A stretch of DNA of 18,006 nt from Crenarchaeota archaeon SCGC AAA471-B05 (lineage in GTDB: Archaea > Thermoproteota > Thermoprotei > Gearchaeales > Gearchaeaceae), in contig AQYM01000025.1 in the NCBI GenBank assembly GCA_000380705.1, forward strand, positions 44,637 through 62,642, read 5' to 3'. The notes below the pieces were generated by a model. It had not been told where the DNA came from. It did no database searches and saw only the letters and a list, made by a program, of their open reading frames with translations. Below, piece after piece: positions 1 to 6,469 of this stretch. The number at the start of each line of letters is the position of its first letter. Position 1 is the stretch's first letter. Position numbers and translations under genes: made by a program.

Positions 1-81
1 ATTTCCTTCCTTGATATATACACCTATCCAAAAATAATTCCTAACTTTTTTAATTTCTTCAAGCTTTTTCTCTATTTCCAT
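1..81 (-). CDS. GAF-domain protein, N-terminal fragment (possible free methionine-R-sulfoxide reductase)
   Basis: Only the first 27 codons are inside the window, read leftward from an ATG at 81-79; the gene continues past base 1. The peptide starts with a charged helix (MEIEKKLEEIKK) and then gives NYFWIGVYIKEG. This resembles the first strand of small GAF-domain proteins related to free methionine-(R)-sulfoxide reductase, where an N-W-x-G-x-Y pattern follows a short N-terminal helix. The start is supported by a TATA-like stretch at 102-110, at the distance seen for other starts here. The catalytic cysteines lie outside the window, so enzyme activity cannot be judged; another GAF protein is possible. 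Confidence 0.55.
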   Translation of the reverse strand, partial: MEIEKKLEEIKKVRNYFWIGVYIKEGN

Positions 82-101
82 AAAAATTAAATATTAAGAA
101 A

Positions 102-110
102 AAATTAAAT
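102..110 (-). promoter_or_regulatory. TATA-like box of the GAF-domain gene
   Basis: Read on the minus strand this is TTTAATTTT, centred about 25 bases upstream of the ATG at 81. No Shine-Dalgarno sequence precedes that ATG, so a leaderless transcript is inferred. Confidence 0.4.
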
Positions 111-201
111 CTTAATCAATAAGAAGCATAAATAAAAAAAGGAAAAGTTCTAGACAAATAAAAGAATATTTTTTCGAATAGTTATTAAGAAAAATACAAA
201 A

Positions 202-217
202 ATAATTCAAGAATTAT
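202..217. promoter_or_regulatory. Inverted repeat over the lrp promoter (candidate operator)
   Basis: ATAATTC and GAATTAT form a perfect 7-base inverted repeat with a 2-base spacer (AA). The right half overlaps the TATA-like box of the Lrp/AsnC gene. Archaeal Lrp-type regulators often bind palindromic AT-rich sites and control their own promoter, so autoregulation is a reasonable inference. In DNA this AT-rich a short palindrome can also arise by chance. Confidence 0.4.
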
Positions 218-221
218 ATTA
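213..221 (+). promoter_or_regulatory. TATA-like box of the Lrp/AsnC gene
   Basis: ATTATATTA is centred about 26 bases upstream of the ATG at 243. The start lacks a Shine-Dalgarno motif, which fits leaderless initiation. Confidence 0.5.
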
Positions 222-242
222 AAGTTATTGTAATATATTTAT

Positions 243-746
243 ATGAGAAAAGGAATTGATGAAAAAGATTTAAAAATATTGAATATTTTACAAAAAAATG
301 GAAAAATGACTAGTAAAGAGATATCGAAAATTCTTAAGATACCGATAACTACAGTTTTTACTAAGATTAAAAGGATGGAAAAAGAGGGTATAATTAAAGA
401 ATATAGAGCTATAGTAGACTACAATAAGTTAGGTTTTAATACGTTGGCATTTATACTAGCTTCTGTTTCGTATAGATCTGAGAAAGAGAATAAGATACTA
501 TCACAAAGAGAAATAGCTAAGGAAATAGCTAAATTCCCTGAAGTTCAAGAAGTACATATAATAACAGGAAATTGGGATTTGCTGATTAAAATAAGGGAAA
601 AAAATATGGAAAGCATTGGAAAATTTGTAATAGATAAACTTAGATATGTACCAGGAATAGAAAAAACCTTAACCTGTGTTGTCTTTGAAACTGTAAAGGA
701 AACGACTTATTTACCTACTGAAAATAATTTAAAGATTTTAAAATAA
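243..746 (+). CDS. Lrp/AsnC family transcriptional regulator
   Basis: This 167-residue protein has the two-part layout of Lrp/AsnC (feast/famine) regulators. Residues 5-55 form the winged helix-turn-helix (IDEKDLKILNILQKNGKM, then a recognition helix around 34-45). Residues about 66-150 form the alpha/beta effector and oligomerisation domain, with the typical turn ITGNWDLLIKI at 107-117. Length is normal for archaeal members. It would bind DNA as a dimer or octamer and respond to an amino acid or related metabolite; the ligand cannot be read from the sequence. The gene stands alone, with a TATA-like box and a palindrome at 202-217 just upstream, so autoregulation is likely. A T-rich tract follows the stop codon. 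Confidence 0.9.
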   Translation: MRKGIDEKDLKILNILQKNGKMTSKEISKILKIPITTVFTKIKRMEKEGIIKEYRAIVDYNKLGFNTLAFILASVSYRSEKENKILSQREIAKEIAKFPEVQEVHIITGNWDLLIKIREKNMESIGKFVIDKLRYVPGIEKTLTCVVFETVKETTYLPTENNLKILK

Positions 747-776
747 TTTTTTAAAGTATTTTTATCTTCTTTTCTT
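747..776 (+). terminator. T-rich transcription termination region after the Lrp gene
   Basis: Directly after the stop codon come T runs (TTTTTT, TTTTT, then TCTTCTTTTCTT). Archaeal RNA polymerase terminates at such U-rich tracts without needing a hairpin. No stem-loop is needed or clearly present. Confidence 0.4.
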
Positions 777-781
777 ATGCA

Positions 782-886
782 TTAAAACCTATTTTTACGT
801 GTACCATCTCAAAACAGTTTATTATTTGAACCTTCGTACCTGCGTAGTGAATAAAACACTTTTCCATTTACTATGACTATGTTTGG
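782..886 (-). pseudogene. Possible decayed coding remnant in the spacer
   Basis: The 250-base spacer between the Lrp gene and pdaD is richer in G+C than the other gaps. On the minus strand one frame reads NIVIVNGKVFYSLRRYEG and onward, a stop codon (TGA at 811-809), then DGTRKNRF and a second stop. It looks more like protein than the other intergenic frames do, but I do not recognise the family and it has no convincing start. It could be the end of a broken gene, possibly from a mobile element, or simply chance. A weak hairpin around TTCGTAC-CTGC-GTAGTGAA lies at 833-851. Confidence 0.15.
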
Positions 887-996
887 TCAGTTTTAGTAAT
901 TTATTATACTTCACGCATATTCATTATTCAAAGAAAGCTATAAATTTGTTTTGAAGAGAAAAATTAAATTCAAATAATTATTGGCTTTAAAAAGTT

Positions 997-1560
997 TTAA
1001 GGCAACATTACTGCGGCAGCTATACATGTTACCCATTCTTTTTTCCTACCAATTGCCGATTGAGTTACGTTGGTGGTCTTTACTATTTTTCCAGAAAATA
1101 ACCATTGTTGTTTTTGTTCATCCCAACTTTTTTCAGGATCGAACTCCAATCCCAACCTTGATGCTAACATATAAGCTGCAATATCCTCAGCATATTCTCC
1201 AGCTTCTTCATCTGTCATACCATAGGCATGAAATTCTGAAAGATAACCATAAAGAGTTTCATCTTGCGGAATCGCAATACCTATTGAAGCAGCAATTAAT
1301 CTATTTGGTTCATTTGTATCTATTCTACTTAAAACACAAAATATTATTTGACCTGGTTTTAATAAGCTCAGACCCTCTTTTCTACTTATTATTTTAGCTC
1401 CAGGAGGTATTATGCTCGATATTGGAACTATATTACAATGAGCTATTCCGGCATCTCTTAGAGCGATTTCAAAACTAGCCAATCTATCTTGGTGTCTTCC
1501 CACACCTTTTGTTAAAAAAATCCTCTTTGGTACAAACGTAAAAAATTCTTGTGTTACCAT
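997..1560 (-). CDS. pdaD: Pyruvoyl-dependent arginine decarboxylase
   Basis: This 187-residue protein matches the PdaD family, which converts arginine to agmatine for polyamine synthesis. The self-cleavage site is PISSIIPPGA: the proenzyme should be cut between Ser48 and Ser49 (ISSI.PP is the family hallmark), giving a small beta chain and an alpha chain whose N-terminal serine becomes the pyruvoyl group. YLSEFHAYG contains Glu109, matching the essential glutamate of the Methanocaldococcus jannaschii enzyme. The C-terminal CIAAAVM resembles the family ending. It has an 18-20 residue longer middle and C-terminal part than M. jannaschii PdaD, as in many bacterial and archaeal members. It is divergent from the MFS transporter, and its TATA-like box sits about 27 bases before the ATG with no Shine-Dalgarno. 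Sulfolobus and relatives use an unrelated S-adenosylmethionine decarboxylase-derived enzyme, so this gene argues against that group. Confidence 0.93.
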   Translation of the reverse strand: MVTQEFFTFVPKRIFLTKGVGRHQDRLASFEIALRDAGIAHCNIVPISSIIPPGAKIISRKEGLSLLKPGQIIFCVLSRIDTNEPNRLIAASIGIAIPQDETLYGYLSEFHAYGMTDEEAGEYAEDIAAYMLASRLGLEFDPEKSWDEQKQQWLFSGKIVKTTNVTQSAIGRKKEWVTCIAAAVMLP

Positions 1561-1582
1561 AATACGAAAATCATTAGAATAA

Positions 1583-1591
1583 TTTATAAAG
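1583..1591 (-). promoter_or_regulatory. TATA box of pdaD
   Basis: On the minus strand this reads CTTTATAAA, centred 27 bases upstream of the pdaD ATG at 1560. It is one of the clearest boxes in the window and implies a leaderless mRNA. Confidence 0.6.
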
Positions 1592-1660
1592 TATATTTTA
1601 TTTAATCGATAGGAATATCTAGAGATTTTTAATGGAAAAAATCGTGAATATTAAAGACTT

Positions 1661-1670
1661 AAATATAAAA
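1661..1670 (+). promoter_or_regulatory. TATA box of the MFS transporter gene
   Basis: AAATATAAAA is centred about 27 bases before the ATG at 1693. The pdaD and MFS boxes are 70 bases apart and face away from each other. Confidence 0.55.
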
Positions 1671-1692
1671 TAGTATCATAAATAATGTTTAA

Positions 1693-2859
1693 ATGGGAAA
1701 AGAAAGGTCTAATATATTCTTAATGAGTTTAACTTGGTCGATTATGAGTCCGTTTGGAGCTGCGGTAAATACTTATGCTATTTTATTTTGGGAAAGTTTA
1801 GGGGCTACACCGTTAATTATAGGAATACTTTCTTCAGCCTATTTAATTTCGATATCGTTTTCAAGATTGATAGGAGGATATTTAGCTGATACTTTAGGTA
1901 GAAAGAAAACCATTGTATATATGACTCTTATATATGGCTTTTCAAATCTTATTTTAGCTTTAGCTGAAAACTGGATATACGTTTTGATAGCCCAAATAAT
2001 AATAGGATTTTCACTTATGTATCAACCTGCAATAAGCTCATTAATAACCGAAAGTCTTCCAAAAGAAAGGAGAGCAAGAGGAATAGCTATAGCTGGTGTA
2101 ACTGGAGGATTTACAGCCTTCTTCGGTCCTCCTTTGGCTATCTTTACAGTCAATACCTTTGGTTTGCAAAAGGGAATGAGGATACTTTATGTTTTACTTG
2201 CCATTTCAGCTATAATTAGCTCAATAATTAGATTAAAGTTAATTGAAACTTTAAAAAATAACTCAAAGTTAAACATAAAAGAAGCGATAAAACACTATAA
2301 AGAAGCTTTAAATGAATTTAAAAAAGTATTAATTATTCTGACCATAATTTTCTCATTATTTGTATCACTAACAAGCATATTTGGAACGTTTATTCAATTA
2401 TATTCCGTCTCTTATTTAGGTATCAGCTTGGCAGAATGGGGAATCTTCGTATTTATAATTCAAATCATAGGAATGATGGGAACTATTTTATCAGGATATT
2501 TTGCAGATAAATTGGGCAGGTTAAAAATAGTATTCTTAAACGTTATTTTTATCACGATAAGTTATCTTATATTATTTTTAGGTCTATTAGGCGGATTATT
2601 CTCTGTATTAATTGCATTAATATTTTCTTCTTTAATTAACTCAGGTCCAGCTATTGAAGCTACAATAGCAGAAAAATCCAGTGAAAATAACAGAGGTAAA
2701 ATATTTGCAATTTTCAGTTTAATACGGGATTTATTTGTAGCATTAATAATTTTAATTGCAGGTTTTGCTTATTCTTTGAATCCAAAAAACTTTATAATAT
2801 TGGGTCTTATTATTGGTTTAGTTCTAATCTTCATTTTAAGAAAGATTTTAAAAAGTTAA
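1693..2859 (+). CDS. Major facilitator superfamily (MFS) transporter
   Basis: This 388-residue integral membrane protein has about twelve hydrophobic helices in two halves of six. The MFS loop 2-3 signature is present as GGYLADTLGRKK (61-72) and repeats in the second half as SGYFADKLGR (267-276). These motifs identify MFS secondary transporters that use an ion gradient. The substrate is unknown; the layout fits drug/H+ antiporters or metabolite exporters. The central cytoplasmic loop lies around residues 186-211. The gene is divergent from pdaD, so a role in arginine or polyamine movement is possible but only from position. It ends convergently with the next gene, sharing a TTAA that supplies both stop codons. 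Confidence 0.9.
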   Translation: MGKERSNIFLMSLTWSIMSPFGAAVNTYAILFWESLGATPLIIGILSSAYLISISFSRLIGGYLADTLGRKKTIVYMTLIYGFSNLILALAENWIYVLIAQIIIGFSLMYQPAISSLITESLPKERRARGIAIAGVTGGFTAFFGPPLAIFTVNTFGLQKGMRILYVLLAISAIISSIIRLKLIETLKNNSKLNIKEAIKHYKEALNEFKKVLIILTIIFSLFVSLTSIFGTFIQLYSVSYLGISLAEWGIFVFIIQIIGMMGTILSGYFADKLGRLKIVFLNVIFITISYLILFLGLLGGLFSVLIALIFSSLINSGPAIEATIAEKSSENNRGKIFAIFSLIRDLFVALIILIAGFAYSLNPKNFIILGLIIGLVLIFILRKILKS

Positions 2860-3179
2860 CCGTACATTGTACCTCTCGGTTGCTTCTGTATTGCTGAGGG
2901 AATCTTAATCTCTCCGAAAACTTTTTCGTACTCTTTAACATGTAAATCCATTATTTGAGCTAAACTCTTAAATTGAACAGGAGACATTTTTAATTCAGCA
3001 AGTATTTCTCTTTCAATTACATCTATTACCATTGAACCGTCCGGATTTGTTTTTGGTACGATTTTATCTTGGAATATTATTATTGTTCCTTCGTTAGGAT
3101 TTAATCCTATCATAGTTCCCGATACATGGTATACTTTAAATTCTGGTGATCTTTTTGTTTCGAATCTTGGCAAAGACAT
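2856..3179 (-). CDS. Small conserved protein, DUF3467-like
   Basis: This is a 107-residue soluble protein. The N-terminal half gives beta strands (FKVYHVSGTMIGL, GTIIIFQDKIVP). Then comes VIEREILAELKMSPVQFKSL, a strand leading into a helix, and finally DLHVKEYEKVFGEI. The order of strands, the segment ending in 'MSP..FK.L', and the closing helix 'Y...FGEI' resemble DUF3467 proteins, which have no known function. The match is by pattern only, so another small alpha/beta family is possible. The C-terminal tail (about 92-107) looks disordered. The gene is divergent from alaX, with the two TATA boxes side by side between them. Confidence 0.65.
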   Translation of the reverse strand: MSLPRFETKRSPEFKVYHVSGTMIGLNPNEGTIIIFQDKIVPKTNPDGSMVIDVIEREILAELKMSPVQFKSLAQIMDLHVKEYEKVFGEIKIPSAIQKQPRGTMYG

Positions 3180-3201
3180 AAGATAAATTATTTAAGCTAA
3201 A

Positions 3202-3210
3202 TTATAAATT
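3202..3210 (-). promoter_or_regulatory. TATA box of the DUF3467-like gene
   Basis: On the minus strand this is AATTTATAA, centred about 27 bases before the ATG at 3179. It lies a few bases from the oppositely oriented alaX box, so the two promoters may compete or be co-regulated. Confidence 0.5.
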
Positions 3211-3215
3211 TAAAC

Positions 3216-3224
3216 ATATAAATA
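3216..3224 (+). promoter_or_regulatory. TATA box of alaX
   Basis: ATATAAATA is centred about 25 bases before the ATG at 3245. No Shine-Dalgarno sequence lies between the box and the start. Confidence 0.5.
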
Positions 3225-3244
3225 AAATTATAATTTTTATTTTT

Positions 3245-3949
3245 ATGACTTATAGACTTTTTTGGGAAGATCCATATATGAAAGAATTTTATGCGAAAGT
3301 ATTAAACATTGAAGGAAACAAAGTAATTTTGGATCAAACATGTTTTTACGCTACTTCAGGAGGACAACCTAATGATACAGGAAAAATAAACAATATTAAC
3401 GTAATAGATGTTTTTTATGATCAAGATGAAAACATAGTACACTTACTGGAAAAAGAGCCAAATTTTAAAGTAGGCGATACAGTTCATGGAATAATTGATT
3501 GGGATAGAAGATATAAAATAATGAGGTTACATACTGCAATTCACATAATTTCTGCAGTAATCGTCAAAAATTTTGGTAATATAAATATAACTGGAAGCCA
3601 AATATATCCTGATAGAGCAAGAGTTGATTTTAATCTTGAAAAGTTGGATGAAAATACTGCTAAATTTATTGAAGAAAAAGCCAACGAAGTAGTAAAAATG
3701 AACTTACCTGTTATAGCTAAAATAATTACTAAAGAAGAACTTGAAGCTAATCCGAGCTATTATAGATTAGCCGATCGATCTCATTATGAAAAGTTTAAAG
3801 TTTTAAGAATAGTTGAAATTAAGGATTTCGATGCACAGCTTGATGGTGGAACGCATGTAAAATCTACAATTGAAGTAGGATTAATTAAAATAGTTAAAAG
3901 GGAAAATAAGGGTAAATACAATAGAAGAATAATAATTCAAGTAGAATAA
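3245..3949 (+). CDS. alaX: AlaX-type alanyl-tRNA editing protein
   Basis: This 234-residue protein is a free-standing homologue of the alanyl-tRNA synthetase editing domain, which hydrolyses Ser-tRNA(Ala) or Gly-tRNA(Ala). Residues about 10-85 form the N-terminal beta-barrel with the motif CFYATSGGQPNDTG (33-46). The metal-binding part contains HTAIH (His96 and His100) and DGGTHV (Asp200, His204). Length fits the medium class, AlaX-M. The usual metal-binding motif is CGGTH; here the cysteine is an aspartate, which could still bind zinc but changes the site. A conserved YRLADRSHYEKF segment sits at 173-184. The gene is monocistronic as far as can be seen, in the opposite direction to both neighbours. 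Confidence 0.92.
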   Translation: MTYRLFWEDPYMKEFYAKVLNIEGNKVILDQTCFYATSGGQPNDTGKINNINVIDVFYDQDENIVHLLEKEPNFKVGDTVHGIIDWDRRYKIMRLHTAIHIISAVIVKNFGNINITGSQIYPDRARVDFNLEKLDENTAKFIEEKANEVVKMNLPVIAKIITKEELEANPSYYRLADRSHYEKFKVLRIVEIKDFDAQLDGGTHVKSTIEVGLIKIVKRENKGKYNRRIIIQVE

Positions 3950-3964
3950 AGAGTTAGCTAAAAA

Positions 3965-4957
3965 TTATAAAGGTATAATATTTAATGGTCTCTTTAACTC
4001 TTGAATGTATATTCCAAATTGATTAAATACAGAATGATATTTCAATGCATCATCAGCAAAAATTAAAACTGCACATCCTTCTTCAACTATCTTCATTGCT
4101 GCAGCTAAAACGGCTCCTGAAGAAGGACCTATCAGCAATTTTTCTTTTTCGTAGGCTAATTTTACGGCTTGAAATGCTTCTTCATCACTTATTGTTATCC
4201 ATTCATCTATTACATCTATTCTCCTCATTAATACTTCTGGAATACCTGATTCTTCTAAATTTCTTAAGCCTTGAATATGATGGTTTCTTTGGGGTTGTAC
4301 AGCTATAATTTTAACTTTTTTTCTCTCCTTTAAATACGTTCCTACACCAGTTATCGTTCCTCCTGTACCTATACCACAAATAAAATGGGTTATTTCTTCT
4401 TTGGTATCGTGCCATATCTCCGGACCCGTTCCTTCATAATGAGCAAGAAAGTTAGCTTCATTTTCATATTGATTTGGCATAAAATATTTATCAGGATATT
4501 TTTTAACGAGTGATTTTGCAAGAACAATACATTGATCGGTTCCTTTTCCAACCCTAGGACATAAATCATCAGGCGTCTCTATTAACTCAGCACCAACGTA
4601 TCTTATTATTTCCTTAGTTTCCTCGCTAACTGCTTGAGGTACTACAGCAGTAAAATTGTATCCTAAAGCCTTAGCTATACAAGCCATAGCTATACCTGTA
4701 TTTCCCGAAGTTGGCTCTATTATAGAAATACCTTCTTTTAATTTCCCTTCTTCTTCAGCCTTCTTTATCATCCAATAAACCGCTCTATCCTTTACAGAAC
4801 CAAATGGATTAAGAAATTCCAATTTAGCATAAAGTTTAAGATTATTTCTTTCTAAATTTTTTAATCTCACCAAAGGAGTATTACCAACTTTTAAATTGTT
4901 ACGATTCAATAATCCCTTTGAAGCATATTCAATGTTTTTAATCCATTTTATTTCCAT
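3965..4957 (-). CDS. cysM: PLP-dependent cysteine synthase family enzyme
   Basis: This 330-residue fold-type II PLP enzyme makes cysteine from an activated serine and sulfide. Lys56 in NPFGSVKDR should hold PLP, PTSGNTG (82-88) binds the substrate carboxylate, GIGTGGT (195-201) holds the PLP phosphate, and GPSSGA (277-282) lies near the PLP ring nitrogen. HHIQGLRNLEESGIPE (226-241) resembles the region of Mycobacterium tuberculosis CysM that carries the phosphoserine-binding arginine, so O-phosphoserine is a reasonable substrate guess; O-acetylserine or a cystathionine beta-synthase role is not excluded. It has no CBS domains. It lies 29 bases downstream of a rhodanese gene on the same strand, suggesting a sulfur-assimilation unit, and has a 14-base palindrome just before its start. 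Confidence 0.88.
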   Translation of the reverse strand: MEIKWIKNIEYASKGLLNRNNLKVGNTPLVRLKNLERNNLKLYAKLEFLNPFGSVKDRAVYWMIKKAEEEGKLKEGISIIEPTSGNTGIAMACIAKALGYNFTAVVPQAVSEETKEIIRYVGAELIETPDDLCPRVGKGTDQCIVLAKSLVKKYPDKYFMPNQYENEANFLAHYEGTGPEIWHDTKEEITHFICGIGTGGTITGVGTYLKERKKVKIIAVQPQRNHHIQGLRNLEESGIPEVLMRRIDVIDEWITISDEEAFQAVKLAYEKEKLLIGPSSGAVLAAAMKIVEEGCAVLIFADDALKYHSVFNQFGIYIQELKRPLNIIPL

Positions 4958-4960
4958 AGT

Positions 4961-4974
4961 ATAACATATGTTAT
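4961..4974. promoter_or_regulatory. Perfect 14-base palindrome before the cysteine synthase gene
   Basis: ATAACATATGTTAT is fully self-complementary and ends three bases upstream of the ATG at 4957. It lies between a weak TATA-like box and the start, where a bound repressor would block transcription. It could instead fold as a small hairpin in a rhodanese-cysM transcript. Confidence 0.45.
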
Positions 4975-4978
4975 TTCA

Positions 4979-4988
4979 AGCTTAAATT
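4979..4988 (-). promoter_or_regulatory. Weak TATA-like box of the cysteine synthase gene
   Basis: On the minus strand this is AATTTAAGCT, centred about 26 bases before the ATG and overlapping the rhodanese stop codon. The spacing matches other promoters here, but the sequence is a weak box. The gene may have its own promoter, be co-transcribed with the rhodanese, or both. Confidence 0.3.
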
Positions 4989-5769
4989 ACTTTTCTATTC
5001 TCCCGTTTTTTAATACCCAGTCATAAAATGATTCAAGATATACTTTTACGTTGCTCAACCCTAAGATTTTATTTAAAACAAAATATACATATGTAGCTCT
5101 ATCCCCCGCACTGCAATATAATATTACTTCTTTATTCCCTAATTCATGTTGAAACGTTAAATTTTCGAACAAATAGGGATATTGAGTTAAAAATATCCTA
5201 TGATCTAGGTTGATACTTTTGGGTATTCTTCCTTCTTTTAAAGCAGACTTAACTTTACCATAATATTCTTCTGGAGTCCTAGTATCTATTAAAACAATTC
5301 GTTGGTCATTTAATGCTAAATTGACGTAATCAAAATCTACTTTTATTTCATTTCTAATTTTAACTCCTACTTTTCCTTCCTTTGGCTTTAACATACCAAC
5401 TTCAGTAGGAAATCCTTTTTCCTTCCACTTTTCGAAACCTCCTTCAAGTATTTTAACTTTTTCAAATCCTAGGTATTCTAATATAAAGAAAAGATAAGAA
5501 GCATTGGTTACAGTATTTTTGTCACAATAAATTCTCGTTTCCTTCTCTGAATCAAAACCATTTTTTTCAAGAACTTTTATTAATTCATTTGTATCTTTTA
5601 GGCTTGAAGGTAAACCTTCCTTATGTCTGGTTAAATCCCAAATATAAAACCAATAGGATCTTGGAATATGGGATGAAACATAATTTATAAAACTTCTTAC
5701 ATCGATAATTACTATGTCTTTATTTTCCTTTATTTCTTGATATAATTCTTCTGCCTTTATTAAAACCAT
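4987..5769 (-). CDS. Sulfurtransferase with two rhodanese domains
   Basis: This 260-residue protein has tandem rhodanese domains, the layout of thiosulfate and 3-mercaptopyruvate sulfurtransferases. Domain 1 spans about 1-122 (IVIIDVRSFINYVSSHIP, then ILEGGFEKWKEKG). Domain 2 spans about 140-256 (VLIDTRTPEEYYGK, then YCSAGDRAT). Cys219 in the CSAGDRAT loop is the expected active-site cysteine that carries a persulfide. The matching loop in domain 1 (IYCDKNTVTNA) has Cys82 where classical N-terminal domains have aspartate. The loop CSAGDRA is neither CRKGVTA (thiosulfate type) nor CGSGVTA (mercaptopyruvate type), so the donor is uncertain. No signal peptide is seen. With the cysteine synthase downstream, sulfur transfer for cysteine metabolism is likely. 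Confidence 0.9.
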   Translation of the reverse strand: MVLIKAEELYQEIKENKDIVIIDVRSFINYVSSHIPRSYWFYIWDLTRHKEGLPSSLKDTNELIKVLEKNGFDSEKETRIYCDKNTVTNASYLFFILEYLGFEKVKILEGGFEKWKEKGFPTEVGMLKPKEGKVGVKIRNEIKVDFDYVNLALNDQRIVLIDTRTPEEYYGKVKSALKEGRIPKSINLDHRIFLTQYPYLFENLTFQHELGNKEVILYCSAGDRATYVYFVLNKILGLSNVKVYLESFYDWVLKNGRIEK

Positions 5770-5787
5770 AATTCAATTTATTTTTGA

Positions 5788-5798
5788 ATATTTTTATT
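5788..5798. promoter_or_regulatory. Shared AT-rich promoter of the divergent rhodanese and thioredoxin genes
   Basis: The 51-base gap holds one A/T block that reads AATAAAAATA toward the rhodanese and ATATTTTTAT toward the thioredoxin gene. It is centred about 25 and 28 bases from the two ATG codons. A single region apparently serves both directions. Both boxes are weak because the whole gap is AT-rich. Confidence 0.35.
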
Positions 5799-5820
5799 TT
5801 TAACTGAAGATTTTATTTTT

Positions 5821-6354
5821 ATGAAGAAGAAGAATAAAATTTTAATTGTAATATTCAGTTTGGTTTTCTTATCAATAATTTCTTTAGCTATAATTAATCA
5901 AAATTTAATTAGTCAAAGTTCATCTCAACAAGAACTAATAGATTTCGAATTACCGGTAATAGATAAAAACGGTTTACAAAAAAGAACTTTCAAGCTCTCT
6001 GAATATAAAGGCTATGTTATATTATTAGAGTTTGCTGTTGAATGGTGTCCCCACTGTGAAAACATGGTACCTGTATTAAAGCAAATTTATAACAACTTTA
6101 ACCAAAAAGGCGTTATGCTCGTCACAGTCATGCTTAATTCCCAAACAACATTGGAAAGAACTGTAGAATTTATAAAAAAGCATGATATACCTTGGCTAAA
6201 TCTTTTCGATGCAAATTTAAATGTCGCGATGAAATATGAGATAAAATACACTCCTACATTTGTTATAGTAGATAGGAATTTTAAAATTGTAGAAAAATTT
6301 AGTGGAGAATATTCTTATGATCAAATTGTAGCTAAACTACAAAAATATCTTTAA
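5821..6354 (+). CDS. Membrane-anchored thioredoxin-like protein (TlpA/ResA type)
   Basis: This 177-residue protein starts with a positively charged MKKKNK and a hydrophobic helix (about 7-26), which acts as a signal anchor and places the rest outside the cytoplasm. Residues 40-177 form a thioredoxin fold of the TlpA/AlkylHP family, opening with FELPVIDKNG and KLSEYKGYVILLEF. The redox motif is WCPHC (Cys76 and Cys79), and the cis-proline is in YTPTF (Pro145). WLNLFDANLNVAMKYEI is typical of the TlpA family. It probably reduces or exchanges disulfides in exported proteins or supports cytochrome or redox-protein maturation; the partner is unknown. It is divergent from the rhodanese gene and has no co-directional partner close by. 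Confidence 0.88.
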   Translation: MKKKNKILIVIFSLVFLSIISLAIINQNLISQSSSQQELIDFELPVIDKNGLQKRTFKLSEYKGYVILLEFAVEWCPHCENMVPVLKQIYNNFNQKGVMLVTVMLNSQTTLERTVEFIKKHDIPWLNLFDANLNVAMKYEIKYTPTFVIVDRNFKIVEKFSGEYSYDQIVAKLQKYL

Positions 6355-6434
6355 ATTTGTTATTCTCACCTTAATGTTAAAAATCAATGTCCTTTAATTT
6401 ATTGTAATACTTTAGTAATACCAAAATTAAAAGA

Positions 6435-6450
6435 TTTAAAATTTATTTAT
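6435..6450 (+). promoter_or_regulatory. TATA-like region of the vapBC operon
   Basis: TTTAAAATTTATTTAT holds one or two TATA-like boxes 20-35 bases before the vapB ATG at 6470. VapBC complexes usually repress their own promoter, but no clear palindrome is visible here. Confidence 0.35.
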
Positions 6451-6469
6451 AACTCCGTTAAGTTTTCCT

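Noticed and set aside
822..832. GGTTCAAAT on the minus strand as a possible T-loop of an RNA gene in the spacer
   Set aside because: No matching T-stem, anticodon arm or acceptor stem could be found around it.
833..851. Small hairpin as a riboswitch or structured RNA
   Set aside because: Only about seven pairs with a bulge and no recognisable family; too weak to call.
981..1397. Open plus-strand frame of 138 codons
   Set aside because: It is antisense to the clearly identified pdaD gene and has biased, non-protein-like composition.
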